A stretch of 64,000 nucleotides of DNA from Anabaena sp051781005 (GCF_051781005.1 NZ_JBPWOA010000028.1:53475-117474); one strand, 5' to 3'; shown: positions 26,012 through 34,353, numbered from the stretch's first letter. Notes: generated from the letters alone by a model not told the origin. Program-made: numbers and translations.

Positions 26012-27391
26012 TTAGCCAACAAGTAAATTTTCTTCAGGATAGTGAACTCTGCTAGGGCGAGGATCGCCTAATAAAGCTGACATCAATAATAAAACACCAA
26101 CTCTACCAATATACATTGTGACAATTAAAATTAGTTTTGCTGCTGTGGAAATACCACCAGTTATACCTGTAGACAAACCAACTGTAGCGAACGCTGATAC
26201 CACCTCAAACAAGATTTTAATAAACTCTAAGTTAGGATCTGTGAGACTAATTAAAATTGTTGCCCCAATCACGGTAGCTAGAGAACCAAAAACTACGCCG
26301 ACAGCTTTTAAAATCAGTGATATCGCTATCTTACGATCATACAATAAAACTTCTTCTTTACCTTGAAGGATAGATTTTGTACAACTAGTCAGAACTCTCA
26401 GTGTTGTCGTTTTTATACCTCCTCCCGTACCTCCAGGACTTGCACCAATAAACATCAAAGCAATAGTAATAAATAAACCAGAATCTGTCATTTGCCCGAT
26501 ATCAATGGTGTTAAATCCAGCAGTTCGGGGAGTTACCGATTGAAACCAAGCTGATAATAATTGATTGGTAAAACTCAAATTACCAAATGTTTGAGTATTC
26601 CTGATTTCTATACAGAAAAAGGCTACTGTTCCCAATACTAAAAGTATCAAAGTTGTGCTGGTTGCTACTTTAAAATCGAGAGAAAATAAAATCGCATTGG
26701 GTTTTTTCAAAATTCTATCGCGTAACCACAGGTATATATCTAAAATTACCTGATAACCAATTCCTCCAAAAATAATTAAGCCTGTGATTGTGAAAACTAC
26801 TAATCCAGAACTTTGATAGCCTATTAAGTTGTCTTTAAACAGACTAAAACCCGCATTATTCCAAGCATTGACGCTATGAAATATAGCCAACCACAATCCT
26901 TGATTCCAACCATAATCGGGAACAAAAGCTGGCAATAATAACAATATTCCCGTGATTTCAAAAATCATGGTTGTCGCGATAATTGAACGAATAATTTGTG
27001 TGCTACCGCTCATCCCTGGACGGTCTAAAGCTTGTTGAATTGCTACTTTTTGTCGCAGGTCAAATCTCCTGCCAATTAACAAAATCAAAAATGTGGTAGT
27101 TGTCATATACCCTAAACCACCAATTTGAGCCAATAGTGTGATAAACAATTGACCCCAAAAGGAGAAAAAAGTACCAGGATCAACTACTGATAACCCTGTA
27201 ACACAAACTGCGGAAGTTGAGGTAAAAAGTGCTACAATCGGATCATTCCACATACCATTGCTAGTTGAGAAAGGCATCATTAACAGGATAGTTCCTAGCA
27301 GGATGACAGCCATAAATCCCAAGCAGATTGTGCGAGCAACAGTCATAAGTAATTTACAATTTTCTTCTGGAAGCAAAGTCGCCTTAAGCAA
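26012..27391 (-). CDS. ktrB: Ktr/Trk potassium channel subunit
   Basis: A 459-residue TrkH/KtrB-family membrane protein. It shows the four membrane-pore-membrane repeats of the family. Filter-like Gly-bearing loops include SAVCVTGLS, NAWNNAGFS, VTPRTAGFN and ATVGLSTGI. The intramembrane loop GASPGGTGGGIKTTT precedes the third repeat's end. With the RCK subunit encoded downstream it forms a Na-dependent K uptake system of the Ktr type, important in osmotic adaptation. The start is close to the divergent methyltransferase gene (82 bp). Confidence 0.92.
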   Translation of the reverse strand: MLKATLLPEENCKLLMTVARTICLGFMAVILLGTILLMMPFSTSNGMWNDPIVALFTSTSAVCVTGLSVVDPGTFFSFWGQLFITLLAQIGGLGYMTTTTFLILLIGRRFDLRQKVAIQQALDRPGMSGSTQIIRSIIATTMIFEITGILLLLPAFVPDYGWNQGLWLAIFHSVNAWNNAGFSLFKDNLIGYQSSGLVVFTITGLIIFGGIGYQVILDIYLWLRDRILKKPNAILFSLDFKVATSTTLILLVLGTVAFFCIEIRNTQTFGNLSFTNQLLSAWFQSVTPRTAGFNTIDIGQMTDSGLFITIALMFIGASPGGTGGGIKTTTLRVLTSCTKSILQGKEEVLLYDRKIAISLILKAVGVVFGSLATVIGATILISLTDPNLEFIKILFEVVSAFATVGLSTGITGGISTAAKLILIVTMYIGRVGVLLLMSALLGDPRPSRVHYPEENLLVG

Positions 27392-27473
27392 AATCGCCTT
27401 ATCTAATTAAATACACAGATGGTAGCCTAACAATATGTTTTTTGAAATTCGGCTTTGTCTTCTCTGGTGACTC

Positions 27474-28316
27474 ATGAGTACAACACTTTATCAGCAAATT
27501 CAACAATTTTACGATGCTTCCTCTGGTTTGTGGGAACAAATTTGGGGAGAACATATGCATCATGGTTACTATGGTCCCGACGGGAACCAGAGGAAAGACC
27601 GCCGTTTAGCCCAAATTGATTTAATCGAAGAACTGCTGAAATGGTCAGGGGTTAAGGGTGCGGAAAATATCCTGGATGTGGGTTGTGGTATTGGTGGCAG
27701 TTCTTTATACTTAGCTGAAAAGTTTAATGCTAAGTCAACAGGGATTACACTGAGTCCTGTACAAGCGGCTAGAGCGACGGCTAGAGCGAGGGAGGCTAAT
27801 TTGAGCCAGAGAAGTCAATTCCTTGTGGCCAATGCTCAAGAAATGCCTTTTGCTGATGATTCTTTTGATTTGGTGTGGTCGCTGGAAAGTGGTGAACATA
27901 TGCCAGATAAGACTCAGTTTTTGCAAGAGTGCTACCGGGTGTTAAAGCCTGGTGGGACTTTGATTATGGTGACTTGGTGTCATCGACCCACTGATAGAAA
28001 ACCACTAAATGCAGATGAACAGAAGCATTTAGATGATATTTATCGCGTTTATTGTTTACCTTACGTGATTTCGTTGCCAGAGTATGAAGCGATCGCACGT
28101 CAACTACCATTAAACAACATCCGCACCGCCGATTGGTCAACCGCTGTCGCCCCATTTTGGAATATGGTAATTGATTCAGCATTCACTCCCCAAGCGGTTT
28201 TTGGGTTACTGGTTTCTGGTTGGAGTACAATTCAAGGGGCGCTTTCTTTAGGTCTAATGCGTCGGGGTTATGAACGGGGGTTAATTCGTTTTGGTTTATT
28301 GTGCGGTCATAAATAA
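27474..28316 (+). CDS. Gamma-tocopherol methyltransferase
   Basis: A 280-residue SAM methyltransferase. SAM motif I is ILDVGCGIGGSSLYLA, with later motifs PFADDSFDLVWSLESGEHMP and RVLKPGGTLIMVTW. The HMHHGYYGPDG segment near residue 24 is typical of the tocopherol/MPBQ methyltransferase branch (Synechocystis Slr0089-like). It would convert gamma- to alpha-tocopherol using SAM at the thylakoid or plastoglobule-like membrane. The next gene encodes the prenyltransferase of the same pathway, which strengthens the assignment. Confidence 0.88.
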   Translation: MSTTLYQQIQQFYDASSGLWEQIWGEHMHHGYYGPDGNQRKDRRLAQIDLIEELLKWSGVKGAENILDVGCGIGGSSLYLAEKFNAKSTGITLSPVQAARATARAREANLSQRSQFLVANAQEMPFADDSFDLVWSLESGEHMPDKTQFLQECYRVLKPGGTLIMVTWCHRPTDRKPLNADEQKHLDDIYRVYCLPYVISLPEYEAIARQLPLNNIRTADWSTAVAPFWNMVIDSAFTPQAVFGLLVSGWSTIQGALSLGLMRRGYERGLIRFGLLCGHK

Positions 28317-28337
28317 GCAAATTTAAACGCTGTGTAG

Positions 28338-28356
28338 GGGCGGGGTCTCCCCGCCC
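28338..28356 (+). terminator. GC-rich hairpin after methyltransferase gene
   Basis: An 8-bp GC stem, GGGCGGGG (28338-28345) and CCCCGCCC (28349-28356), with a 3-nt loop. The tail TTTGGGTTATTT is only moderately T-rich, so it may attenuate rather than fully terminate. Similar hairpins recur in cyanobacterial genomes. Confidence 0.5.
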
Positions 28357-28422
28357 TTTGGGTTATTTAGGATCTGCCTACCCTTTGTAATTTTTTTGTA
28401 GTTTCCACGTAGAGAGTAGAAA

Positions 28423-29364
28423 ATGAATCAGTTTTATAAACAAATTGCGCCTATTTTTCCAGGAAACTGGCTTTATGCCTTTTGGAAATTTTCCCGACCG
28501 CACACAATTATCGGCACAAGTTTAAGTGTGTTGGGTTTATATCTAATTACCCTTGGTGTCACTTCCACAAACTTTTCTAATCCTCATTTCGGTCAAATTT
28601 TAGGAACTTGGATTGCTTGTATATCTGGCAATATCTACATTGTTGGTTTAAACCAATTAGAAGATGTTGATATTGACAAAATTAATAAACCTCATTTACC
28701 TATAGCATCAGGTGAATTTACCAGAGAACAAGGTAAATTAATTGTCATTATTACCGGAATTTTAGCACTGATTACAGCTTGGTTAAACGGCCCTTATTTA
28801 TTGGGAATGGTGGCGATTAGTTTGGCAATTGGTACGGCTTATTCTTTACCACCAATTCGCTTAAAACAGTTTCCCTTTTGGGCTGCACTGTGTATCTTTT
28901 CTGTCAGGGGAACAATTGTTAATTTAGGACTGTTTTTGCATTTTAATTGGTTATTGCAAAAAAGCCAAAGTATTCCAGGTGCAGTATGGGCGCTGACTGT
29001 GTTTATATTGGTGTTTACATTTGCGATCGCAATTTTTAAAGATATCCCTGATATGGAAGGTGATAAACTTTACAACATTACGACATTTACCCTGCAACTG
29101 GGACAACAAGCAGTATTCAATCTTGCCCTTTGGGTGTTAACTGTTTGTTATGTAGGAATGATTATGGTAGCTGTGTTAGGTTTAGCCGAAGTAAATGCCA
29201 TATTTATATTTATCACCCATATAGTAGCCTTAATTGTCATGTGGTGGCAAAGTAGAAAAGTAGACTTGCAAGATAAAAGTGCGATCGCAGGTTTTTATCA
29301 GTTTATCTGGAAACTGTTTTTCATCGAATATCTAATTTTCCCTTTCGCGTGTATTTTGGCTTAA
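28423..29364 (+). CDS. hpt: Homogentisate phytyltransferase
   Basis: A 313-residue UbiA-family membrane prenyltransferase with about eight or nine helices. The first prenyl-diphosphate site is NQLEDVDIDKINKP (NxxxDxxxD) near residue 77. The second is FKDIPDMEGD near 205. This matches cyanobacterial Slr1736-type homogentisate phytyltransferases, which form 2-methyl-6-phytylbenzoquinol from homogentisate and phytyl diphosphate. It lies 106 bp behind the tocopherol methyltransferase gene, so first and last steps of tocopherol synthesis are neighbours here. Confidence 0.9.
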   Translation: MNQFYKQIAPIFPGNWLYAFWKFSRPHTIIGTSLSVLGLYLITLGVTSTNFSNPHFGQILGTWIACISGNIYIVGLNQLEDVDIDKINKPHLPIASGEFTREQGKLIVIITGILALITAWLNGPYLLGMVAISLAIGTAYSLPPIRLKQFPFWAALCIFSVRGTIVNLGLFLHFNWLLQKSQSIPGAVWALTVFILVFTFAIAIFKDIPDMEGDKLYNITTFTLQLGQQAVFNLALWVLTVCYVGMIMVAVLGLAEVNAIFIFITHIVALIVMWWQSRKVDLQDKSAIAGFYQFIWKLFFIEYLIFPFACILA

Positions 29365-29368
29365 AATC

Positions 29369-29836
29369 ATGTTAGAAAATTTACCAGTTAGTAATATTTT
29401 TGCTATATCTTTAGTAATTGCCAGTATTGGGACTCTCATTTATTTCGCCTGGAGAACATTAATTACTTCAAACTTGTTTCAAAAAGGCATCAAGCTTTTT
29501 CAAGCCAAAGATTACGAAGGTGCAGAAGCAGCTTTTCGTCAAGTAATTGCCATCAACTCTACCAATGATATGGTGCGGTTGTTATTGGGCGATATTTTAA
29601 ACCACAAAGGCGAAATTGATCAAGCCAAAGAATTATTCAGCGAAGTAATTATTCTTAATCCTAAAAATCCCAATGCTTACCTCCGCTTGGCAAATATTTT
29701 GCTACTCCAAAAAAATGAAGCAGAAGCAATAAATAACCTCCAACAAGCAAAAGATTTATTTCAAAAACAGCGTCAACCTCAAAAAGTAGAAACAATAGAT
29801 AAAATTCTCCAAGATATAACAGGTGAAAGGGAATAG
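29369..29836 (+). CDS. Small membrane-anchored TPR protein
   Basis: A 155-residue protein with one N-terminal membrane helix (about residues 8-28) and two or three TPR units (about 38-140; for example AFRQVIAINSTNDMVRLLLGDIL). It starts only 4 bp after the prenyltransferase stop, so it is almost certainly in the same operon. It might assemble the tocopherol enzymes at the membrane, but nothing in the sequence shows that. Confidence 0.8.
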   Translation: MLENLPVSNIFAISLVIASIGTLIYFAWRTLITSNLFQKGIKLFQAKDYEGAEAAFRQVIAINSTNDMVRLLLGDILNHKGEIDQAKELFSEVIILNPKNPNAYLRLANILLLQKNEAEAINNLQQAKDLFQKQRQPQKVETIDKILQDITGERE

Positions 29837-29935
29837 GAAACAGGCTTGCCGTGAGCGGAGCCGATAGCGTAGCGTGGCGTTAGCCATACGGGTGCAGGGA
29901 GAAAAAGGATTTTAGCTTTGTTCATACTCAAAACG

Positions 29936-30019
29936 GCTTAATTATTTGATTCTATAGGTAGGGGTTTAGCACTGCTAAACCCCTACACATCCAGGTTTTT
30001 CGTAATCTTGCAAAAGTCC
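29936..30019. repeat. Dispersed palindromic repeat, family F, copy 2
   Basis: Inverted copy of the repeat at 16451-16540. The core is a perfect 14-bp-arm palindrome, GTAGGGGTTTAGCA (29958-29971) and TGCTAAACCCCTAC (29973-29986) with a 1-nt loop. Outer flanks GCTTAATTATTTGATT and TTTTTCGTAATCTTGC are conserved with copy 1. Confidence 0.8.
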
Positions 30020-30076
30020 ATGTCCCAACCGTGTTCAGTATACTACAGTTTGATTTTATTCTGCCTACCTACTTAA

Positions 30077-30109
30077 CCAATAACTAATGACCAATGACCA
30101 ATGACTAAT
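30077..30109. repeat. Heptamer tandem repeat (STRR) supplying the cobA start
   Basis: About four copies of the heptamer CCAATGA with variants. The ATG start of the following methyltransferase gene (30101) lies in the last copies. Confidence 0.85.
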
Positions 30110-30814
30110 AGTAAAGTTTACCTTGTGGGTGCTGGCCCTGGAGATTTGGCATATTTAACTGTAAAAGCATATCGTCTCTTGGCATCTGCCCAAGTGTTAG
30201 TTTATGATGCTTTAGTAGATGCTCAATTGTTCGATTGTGTACCACCTGATTGTCTGAAATTAGATGTTGGTAAACGTGGTGGTAAACCCAGCACTCCCCA
30301 AGCTGAAATTAACAATTTACTAGTTAAGCATTGTCAAGAAGGTAAACAAGTTATTCGGCTGAAATCAGGAGATCCTTTTATTTTTGGCCGCTGTATTTCT
30401 GAAATAGAAGCTTTAAAATCTGCCGGTTGTGAATTTGAAGTGATACCAGGAATCTCTTCAGCTTTAGCAGCACCTTTACTTGCAGGAATTCCTCTGACAG
30501 ATACTGTTCTCAGTCGCTGTTTTGCTGTATTGACAGCACATGAACCGGATGTTTTAGACTGGGAAGCACTATCAAGATTAGAAACTTTAGTAATTTTGAT
30601 GGGGGGGAAAAATTTAGCAGAAATCGTTTATCAACTGCTACGCCATAACCTATCGCATTCCACACCAATTGCTATTATCCGTTGGGCAGGAACTCCCAGT
30701 CAAGAAATCTGCATAGGTGAATTAGGCAATATTTTGGCACAAACTGCGGGTTTATCTCTCTCCCCAGCAGTAATTGTCATTGGTGAAGTTGTTCGGTTAC
30801 GCCAATATTTATAG
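30101..30814 (+). CDS. cobA: Uroporphyrinogen-III C-methyltransferase
   Basis: A 237-residue SUMT enzyme. The N-terminal motif VYLVGAGPGDLAYLTVKAY and later RLKSGDPFIFGR and the GIPLTD region define the tetrapyrrole methylase fold and its SAM site. It makes precorrin-2 for siroheme and cobalamin. The size fits a monofunctional CobA without a fused HemD or CysG partner; HemD is encoded separately 200 bp downstream. The start codon sits in a heptamer repeat with no clear ribosome site, so initiation could be affected by repeat number. Confidence 0.93.
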   Translation: MTNSKVYLVGAGPGDLAYLTVKAYRLLASAQVLVYDALVDAQLFDCVPPDCLKLDVGKRGGKPSTPQAEINNLLVKHCQEGKQVIRLKSGDPFIFGRCISEIEALKSAGCEFEVIPGISSALAAPLLAGIPLTDTVLSRCFAVLTAHEPDVLDWEALSRLETLVILMGGKNLAEIVYQLLRHNLSHSTPIAIIRWAGTPSQEICIGELGNILAQTAGLSLSPAVIVIGEVVRLRQYL

Positions 30815-31015
30815 TATAATTACTTATCGAAGGCAGGAGTTAGGGGGTAGGAGGCAGGAGGGAAACTGACCCTAACGTCAGATGCGAACCATTGCGGAGC
30901 ATATTTAAATTCGGTCGATGTCTATTCGATCATCGCTCTTCCCAATTACCAATTGCAACAAATATAACCTGAGAAAAAATATCTTCTAAATAGCCAAAAC
31001 TCTTGTATTTTCCCT

Positions 31016-31810
31016 ATGTCAAGCAATCTTCCTCTTTCAGGTAAAACCATTCTAGTCACACGTTCGGTTGGACAGTCAAGCCAATTTAGCGATCGCTTGT
31101 CGTCAGCAGGTGCTACAGTCATTGAAATGCCAGCTTTAGAAATTGGCCCCCCTTCTAGTTGGAAAGCTTTAGATGAGGCGATTGTTAATTTATCGACTTT
31201 CGACTGGTTAATTCTCACTTCCAGCAACGCTGTAGACTACTTTTTTCAGAGGCTTCATACCCAAGGTAAAAATAAAAATAATTTAAATAAGATTAAAATT
31301 GCCGTTGTTGGTGAAAAAACAGCCAAAAGTCTGAAAAAACACAATATCCGACCTAATTTTATTCCTCCTCACTTTATTGCTGACTCCTTAGTGGCCAACT
31401 TTCCTGAAAACTTAGCAGGTAAAAAGATTTTATTTCCTAGAGTTGAAACTGGGGGTAGAGAAGTTTTAGTTAAAGAATTAACCGCTAAAGGTGCAGAAGT
31501 TATCGAAGTTCCCGCTTATGAATCTTGTTGTCCCCAGAATATTCCCCCAGCAGCAGAATTAGCTTTGCAAAATCGTACCCTAGATGTAATTACCTTTGCT
31601 AGTTCTAAGACTGTGCAGTTTTTCTATCTATTAGCAACTAGTAAATTAACAAATGGGGTGACACCCTATTTAGACAAAATTTGCATTGCTTCTATCGGAC
31701 CCCAAACTTCTAAAATTTGCTCCGATTTATTCGGACGTGTTGATATTGAAGCTGAGGAATATACTGTAGATGGTTTAATTAAAGCAATTATCAAATGGTC
31801 GAAAGGGTAA
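31016..31810 (+). CDS. hemD: Uroporphyrinogen-III synthase
   Basis: A 264-residue HemD. It starts LSGKTILVTRSVGQSSQFSD and has the two-domain layout with FDWLILTSSNAVDYFF and DVITFASSKTVQFF, the matching motifs of the two halves. It cyclises hydroxymethylbilane to uroporphyrinogen III, the substrate of the upstream CobA, so the pair sits at the branch to siroheme and cobalamin. The gap of 200 bp between them makes a shared transcript possible but not certain. Confidence 0.9.
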   Translation: MSSNLPLSGKTILVTRSVGQSSQFSDRLSSAGATVIEMPALEIGPPSSWKALDEAIVNLSTFDWLILTSSNAVDYFFQRLHTQGKNKNNLNKIKIAVVGEKTAKSLKKHNIRPNFIPPHFIADSLVANFPENLAGKKILFPRVETGGREVLVKELTAKGAEVIEVPAYESCCPQNIPPAAELALQNRTLDVITFASSKTVQFFYLLATSKLTNGVTPYLDKICIASIGPQTSKICSDLFGRVDIEAEEYTVDGLIKAIIKWSKG

Positions 31811-31994
31811 TTGGGTAAGTAGGTAGGCATAGATAAACCTAACTATGTAACGAAAAGTAAAAATGCTGAAAACCTTGCGATTGCTTTACTCCACTTCGTT
31901 ACGTATGGCTATAGCTTGCGTGACGACTTAGGAGTCATACGCCACGCTTCGCGAACGCAATGACATAGTTGTAAATTTTCTCAACCACCTAACT
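31811..31994. other. Intergenic with SDR-like repeats
   Basis: No gene. It contains the TACGTATGGCTATAGC / GCCACGCTTCGCGAACGC type of dispersed repeat common in Nostocales (about 31905-31960), related to segments at 29850-29890 and 32085-32120. Confidence 0.6.
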
Positions 31995-32157
31995 TATACT
32001 AAAAACGGGTTAAAAGTGTCATTCTGAACGAAGTGAAGAATCTCCGAGATACTTCTCTACGAGACGCTCCGCGAACGCTGCACTACGTTACGTATGGCTA
32101 ACGCCACGCTACGCGAACAGTATGACATAAGTCCAGATTTCACCCGTTTGCAGTATA
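31995..32157. mobile_element. MITE-like element, family G, copy 1
   Basis: Ends TATACTAAAAACGGGTTAAA and ATTTCACCCGTTTGCAGTAT are imperfect inverted repeats. It shares CAGTATGACATAAGT and the end sequence with the shorter copy at 33994-34084. An SDR-like segment (TACGTATGGCTAACGCC) is inserted inside it. It lies directly upstream of coaE and creates a false N-terminal extension of that frame. Confidence 0.7.
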
Positions 32158-32198
32158 TTAGGAACCGGGAACCAGAGAAAGACTTTTACCAATTACTA

Positions 32199-32849
32199 AT
32201 GACAAAACGTTTAATCGGTTTAACTGGTGGTATAGCTACAGGTAAAAGTACAGTGGCTAATTATTTAGCTACTGCTTATAATTTACCAATTTTAGATGCA
32301 GATGTTTATGCTAGAGATGCAGTATCTGTTGGTTCACCTATCATTGCACAAATTTCCCAACGTTACGGCAAAGAAATTTTGCTACCAGATGGTAATTTAA
32401 ATCGTTCTCAGTTGGGAGAAATTATTTTTAATCAGCCAAAAGAACGTAATTGGGTAGAAAATCTAATTCATCCTTATGTGAGGAATTGTTTTACTCAAGC
32501 TATCAATGAATCATCTGCAAATACCTTAGTTTTAGTTATTCCTTTGTTATTTGAAGCTGGTTTAGAGAATTTAGTTAGTGAAATTTGGGTTGTATCTTGT
32601 TCACCAGAACAGCAACAAGAGAGATTAATTCAGCGAAATCATTTAACTACTGAACAAGCTGTAGCTAGAATTAGTAGTCAATTATCTATTGCTGAAAAAG
32701 TAGCGCGTGCTGATGTGGTTTTGGATAATTCCTCAACTTTAGAATCACTTTTACAACAAATAGATTTGGTGATGAAAAGGGTTTATAGCGGTTATCGGTT
32801 GAGTGAGGTACAAAAACCCCACCCCCAACCCCCTCCCCGCAAGCGATGA
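32199..32849 (+). CDS. coaE: Dephospho-CoA kinase with element-derived C-terminus
   Basis: A 216-residue enzyme catalysing the last step of CoA synthesis. The P-loop GGIATGKS is at residues 10-17, the acceptor motif LDADVYARD follows near 32-40, and the lid contains the QQERLIQRN Arg residues. The ATG at 32199 is chosen because the family starts just before the P-loop; the longer frame from 32094 runs through a mobile element. The normal protein ends near LVMKRV; the last 20 or so residues (from SGYRLSEV to the stop) come from a family B element at 32784. Confidence 0.93.
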   Translation: MTKRLIGLTGGIATGKSTVANYLATAYNLPILDADVYARDAVSVGSPIIAQISQRYGKEILLPDGNLNRSQLGEIIFNQPKERNWVENLIHPYVRNCFTQAINESSANTLVLVIPLLFEAGLENLVSEIWVVSCSPEQQQERLIQRNHLTTEQAVARISSQLSIAEKVARADVVLDNSSTLESLLQQIDLVMKRVYSGYRLSEVQKPHPQPPPRKR

Positions 32850-32890
32850 GGGGGCTATTATGTGCCTTGTTATAATGAGGAAACGCTATA
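32784..32890. mobile_element. MITE-like element, family B, copy 3
   Basis: Starts TATAGCGGTTATCGGTTGAG and ends AAACGCTATA; the right third (TTATGTGCCTTGTTATAATG) differs from the other copies. It overlaps the 3' end of coaE and supplies its stop codon (TGA in GCGATGAG). Confidence 0.8.
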
Positions 32891-33017
32891 TCCCAAATTG
32901 ATATGAAGTTGCATAGAATTAAGATATCAAGAATAATTGACCGCAGATAAACGCAGATAAAGACTAATAATTCAATTGGTGTCATTATTCTGTGCAGTCT
33001 CATATAAAATTGGTATT
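32889..33017. mobile_element. MITE-like element, family C, copy 2
   Basis: Left end CCAAATTGATATGAAGTTGC and right end GTCTCATATAAAATTGGTAT are imperfect inverted repeats of about 28 bp. The interior has AATAATTGACCGCAGATAAA, shared with the copy at 45071. It abuts a family B element on the left and lies 35 bp from the end of the CRISPR array. Confidence 0.8.
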
Positions 33018-33052
33018 ATGAGATTCCCGATTTCTCTAAAAAATTGGAATAA

Positions 33053-33750
33053 ATTTCAATCCCTAATAACGTAAGTTGCTACTTAGACACATTGTCTGAA
33101 TCAGGATGTCCAAGATTAAAGGATGAACAGGATGAAAACAGAAGTTTTATTACCAATAACCAATAACCAATAACCAATAACCAGCCTCAACTAGATAACT
33201 AGCAACTTGAGTTAATAGGGAGTAATGAAAATTGCAATGGATCGTTTGCGGAGGCAAGACCAGACAATTTTAAGTTTCAATCCCTAATAGGGAGTAATAG
33301 AAATTGCAATATCCATCATGCCACCTCCCTTGCAAAGGGAAAGTAGTTTCAATCCCTAATAGGGAGTAATAGAAATTGCAATCTTAAATTCAGACTTTTT
33401 TATCTTTGTTAGATGCCGTCTAGTTTCAATCCCTAATAGAGAGTAATAGAAATTGCAATTCTGAAAGCACGTCAGGTAACACTTTCACTGGGTTCGTAGT
33501 TTCAATCCCTAATAGGGAGTAATAGAAATTGCAATTGCTAGTAGTTGCTTTACTGCTGAATGCTGGCGACGTTTCAATCCCTAATAGGGAGTAATAGAAA
33601 TTGCAATTTTATTTTCTGGTATAGGTGGTTTTGCACTTGCTGGTTTCAATCCCTAATAGGGAGTAATAGAAATTGCAATTTAAGTCATTTAAGCTGTCCA
33701 AAACAATATCAATGTTTCAATCCCTAATAGGGAGTAATAGAAATTGCAAT
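33053..33750 (-). CRISPR. CRISPR array, 8 repeats and 7 spacers, terminal repeat split
   Basis: The 37-bp repeat reads GTTTCAATCCCTAATAGGGA plus GTAATAGAAATTGCAAT on the plus strand. Intact repeats start at 33274, 33346, 33423, 33499, 33571, 33643 and 33714. Spacers are 35, 35, 40, 39, 35, 35 and 34 bp. The repeat at 33423 has one substitution. The leftmost repeat is split: its first part is at 33053-33067 and the rest ends at 33238 with substitutions, separated by a small element. In the opposite strand the repeat ends ATTGAAAC, the usual crRNA 5' tag, so transcription is probably leftward, with the leader right of 33750 and the degenerate repeat leader-distal. No cas gene is in the window. 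Confidence 0.95.
33068..33213. mobile_element. MITE-like element, family D, copy 1, inside CRISPR repeat
   Basis: Ends AACGTAAGTTGCTA and TAGCAACTTGAGTT are inverted repeats (11 of 13 matching). The host repeat sequence is duplicated at the junctions (AAT at 33065-33067 and 33214-33216, or TAAT if the element ends one base earlier). It contains five copies of the heptamer ACCAATA at about 33152-33184. The copy at 34233-34345 is in the opposite orientation. Confidence 0.85.
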
Positions 33751-33993
33751 AGCGGGGGGCGGAAAGCCTATATATATATATGTAGTTTTCAAGGTTCAGT
33801 TGCGCGGACGATATCATCATAGTTCATTTCAGGAATTGTGTCAAGAGCAAAAATCGCTGAAACCCTTGCTGTGTAAGGTGCGCGGGAGTGTAGGCAAAAG
33901 AAAACCAGCAAAGCCTTGCCTAGAATTGATTTCAGGCATTTTCTGAGAAACTGGATTTTTTACACCCACCCCCTCGCGCATCAAGCGAAGAAA
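33751..33993 (-). promoter_or_regulatory. Probable CRISPR leader
   Basis: AT-rich sequence adjoining the last perfect repeat, with an alternating TATATATATAT tract at about 33769-33782 and TTTTCAAGG close by. No open frame is supported. The leader assignment follows from repeat orientation and from degeneracy at the opposite end. No specific promoter was identified. Confidence 0.55.
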
Positions 33994-34084
33994 ATACTGC
34001 TAAAAACGGTTTAAAAATGTCATTTTGATAGCGCAGCGTGACGACAGTATGACATAAGTTCAGATTTCACACGTTTGCAGTATA
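33994..34084. mobile_element. MITE-like element, family G, copy 2
   Basis: Starts ATACTGCTAAAAACGGTTTA and ends CACACGTTTGCAGTATA; it shares both ends and CAGTATGACATAAGT with the longer copy at 31995. It abuts a family A element on the right. Confidence 0.7.
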
Positions 34085-34085
34085 C

Positions 34086-34229
34086 GGGACTTCCAAATAA
34101 AAAAATCCCCAATTCGTAGGGTGGGTTAGCGCCGCGTAACCCACGATTATCCCTAAATTTATGGTGGGTTACGGACTAACGTCCTAACCCACCCTACGAT
34201 TTTTGGGTAATTTATTTTTTGGTGTTCCC
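34086..34229. mobile_element. MITE-like element, family A, copy 3
   Basis: Ends GGGACTTCCAAATAAAAAAA and TAATTTATTTTTTGGTGTTC plus CC. It is flanked by direct repeat TAC (34083-34085 and 34230-34232). The interior is a large palindrome (CGTAGGGTGGGTTAGCGCC against CTAACCCACCCTACG) unlike the other copies, so ends are conserved while the core varies. Confidence 0.85.
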
Positions 34230-34232
34230 TAC

Positions 34233-34345
34233 CACCCAAGTTGCTAGTTATCTAATTAAGGCTGGTAATTGGTCATTAGTGAGAAAAAACTCTTAAATCC
34301 TGGAAATCCTGATTTTGACAGTTTCCCTAACTAGCAACTTAGGTT
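34233..34345. mobile_element. MITE-like element, family D, copy 2
   Basis: Ends CACCCAAGTTGCTAGTTATC and AACTAGCAACTTAGGTT. Its reverse complement aligns with the element in the CRISPR repeat along its length (shared AATCAGGAT, TCCA-GATT, ACCAGCCT and AGATAACTAGCAACTT). It abuts the family A element on the left. Confidence 0.8.
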
Positions 34346-34353
34346 ATTACGAA

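Noticed and set aside
32094..32198. 35-residue extension of dephospho-CoA kinase
   Set aside because: Coded by a family G element; the P-loop position demands a start at 32199.
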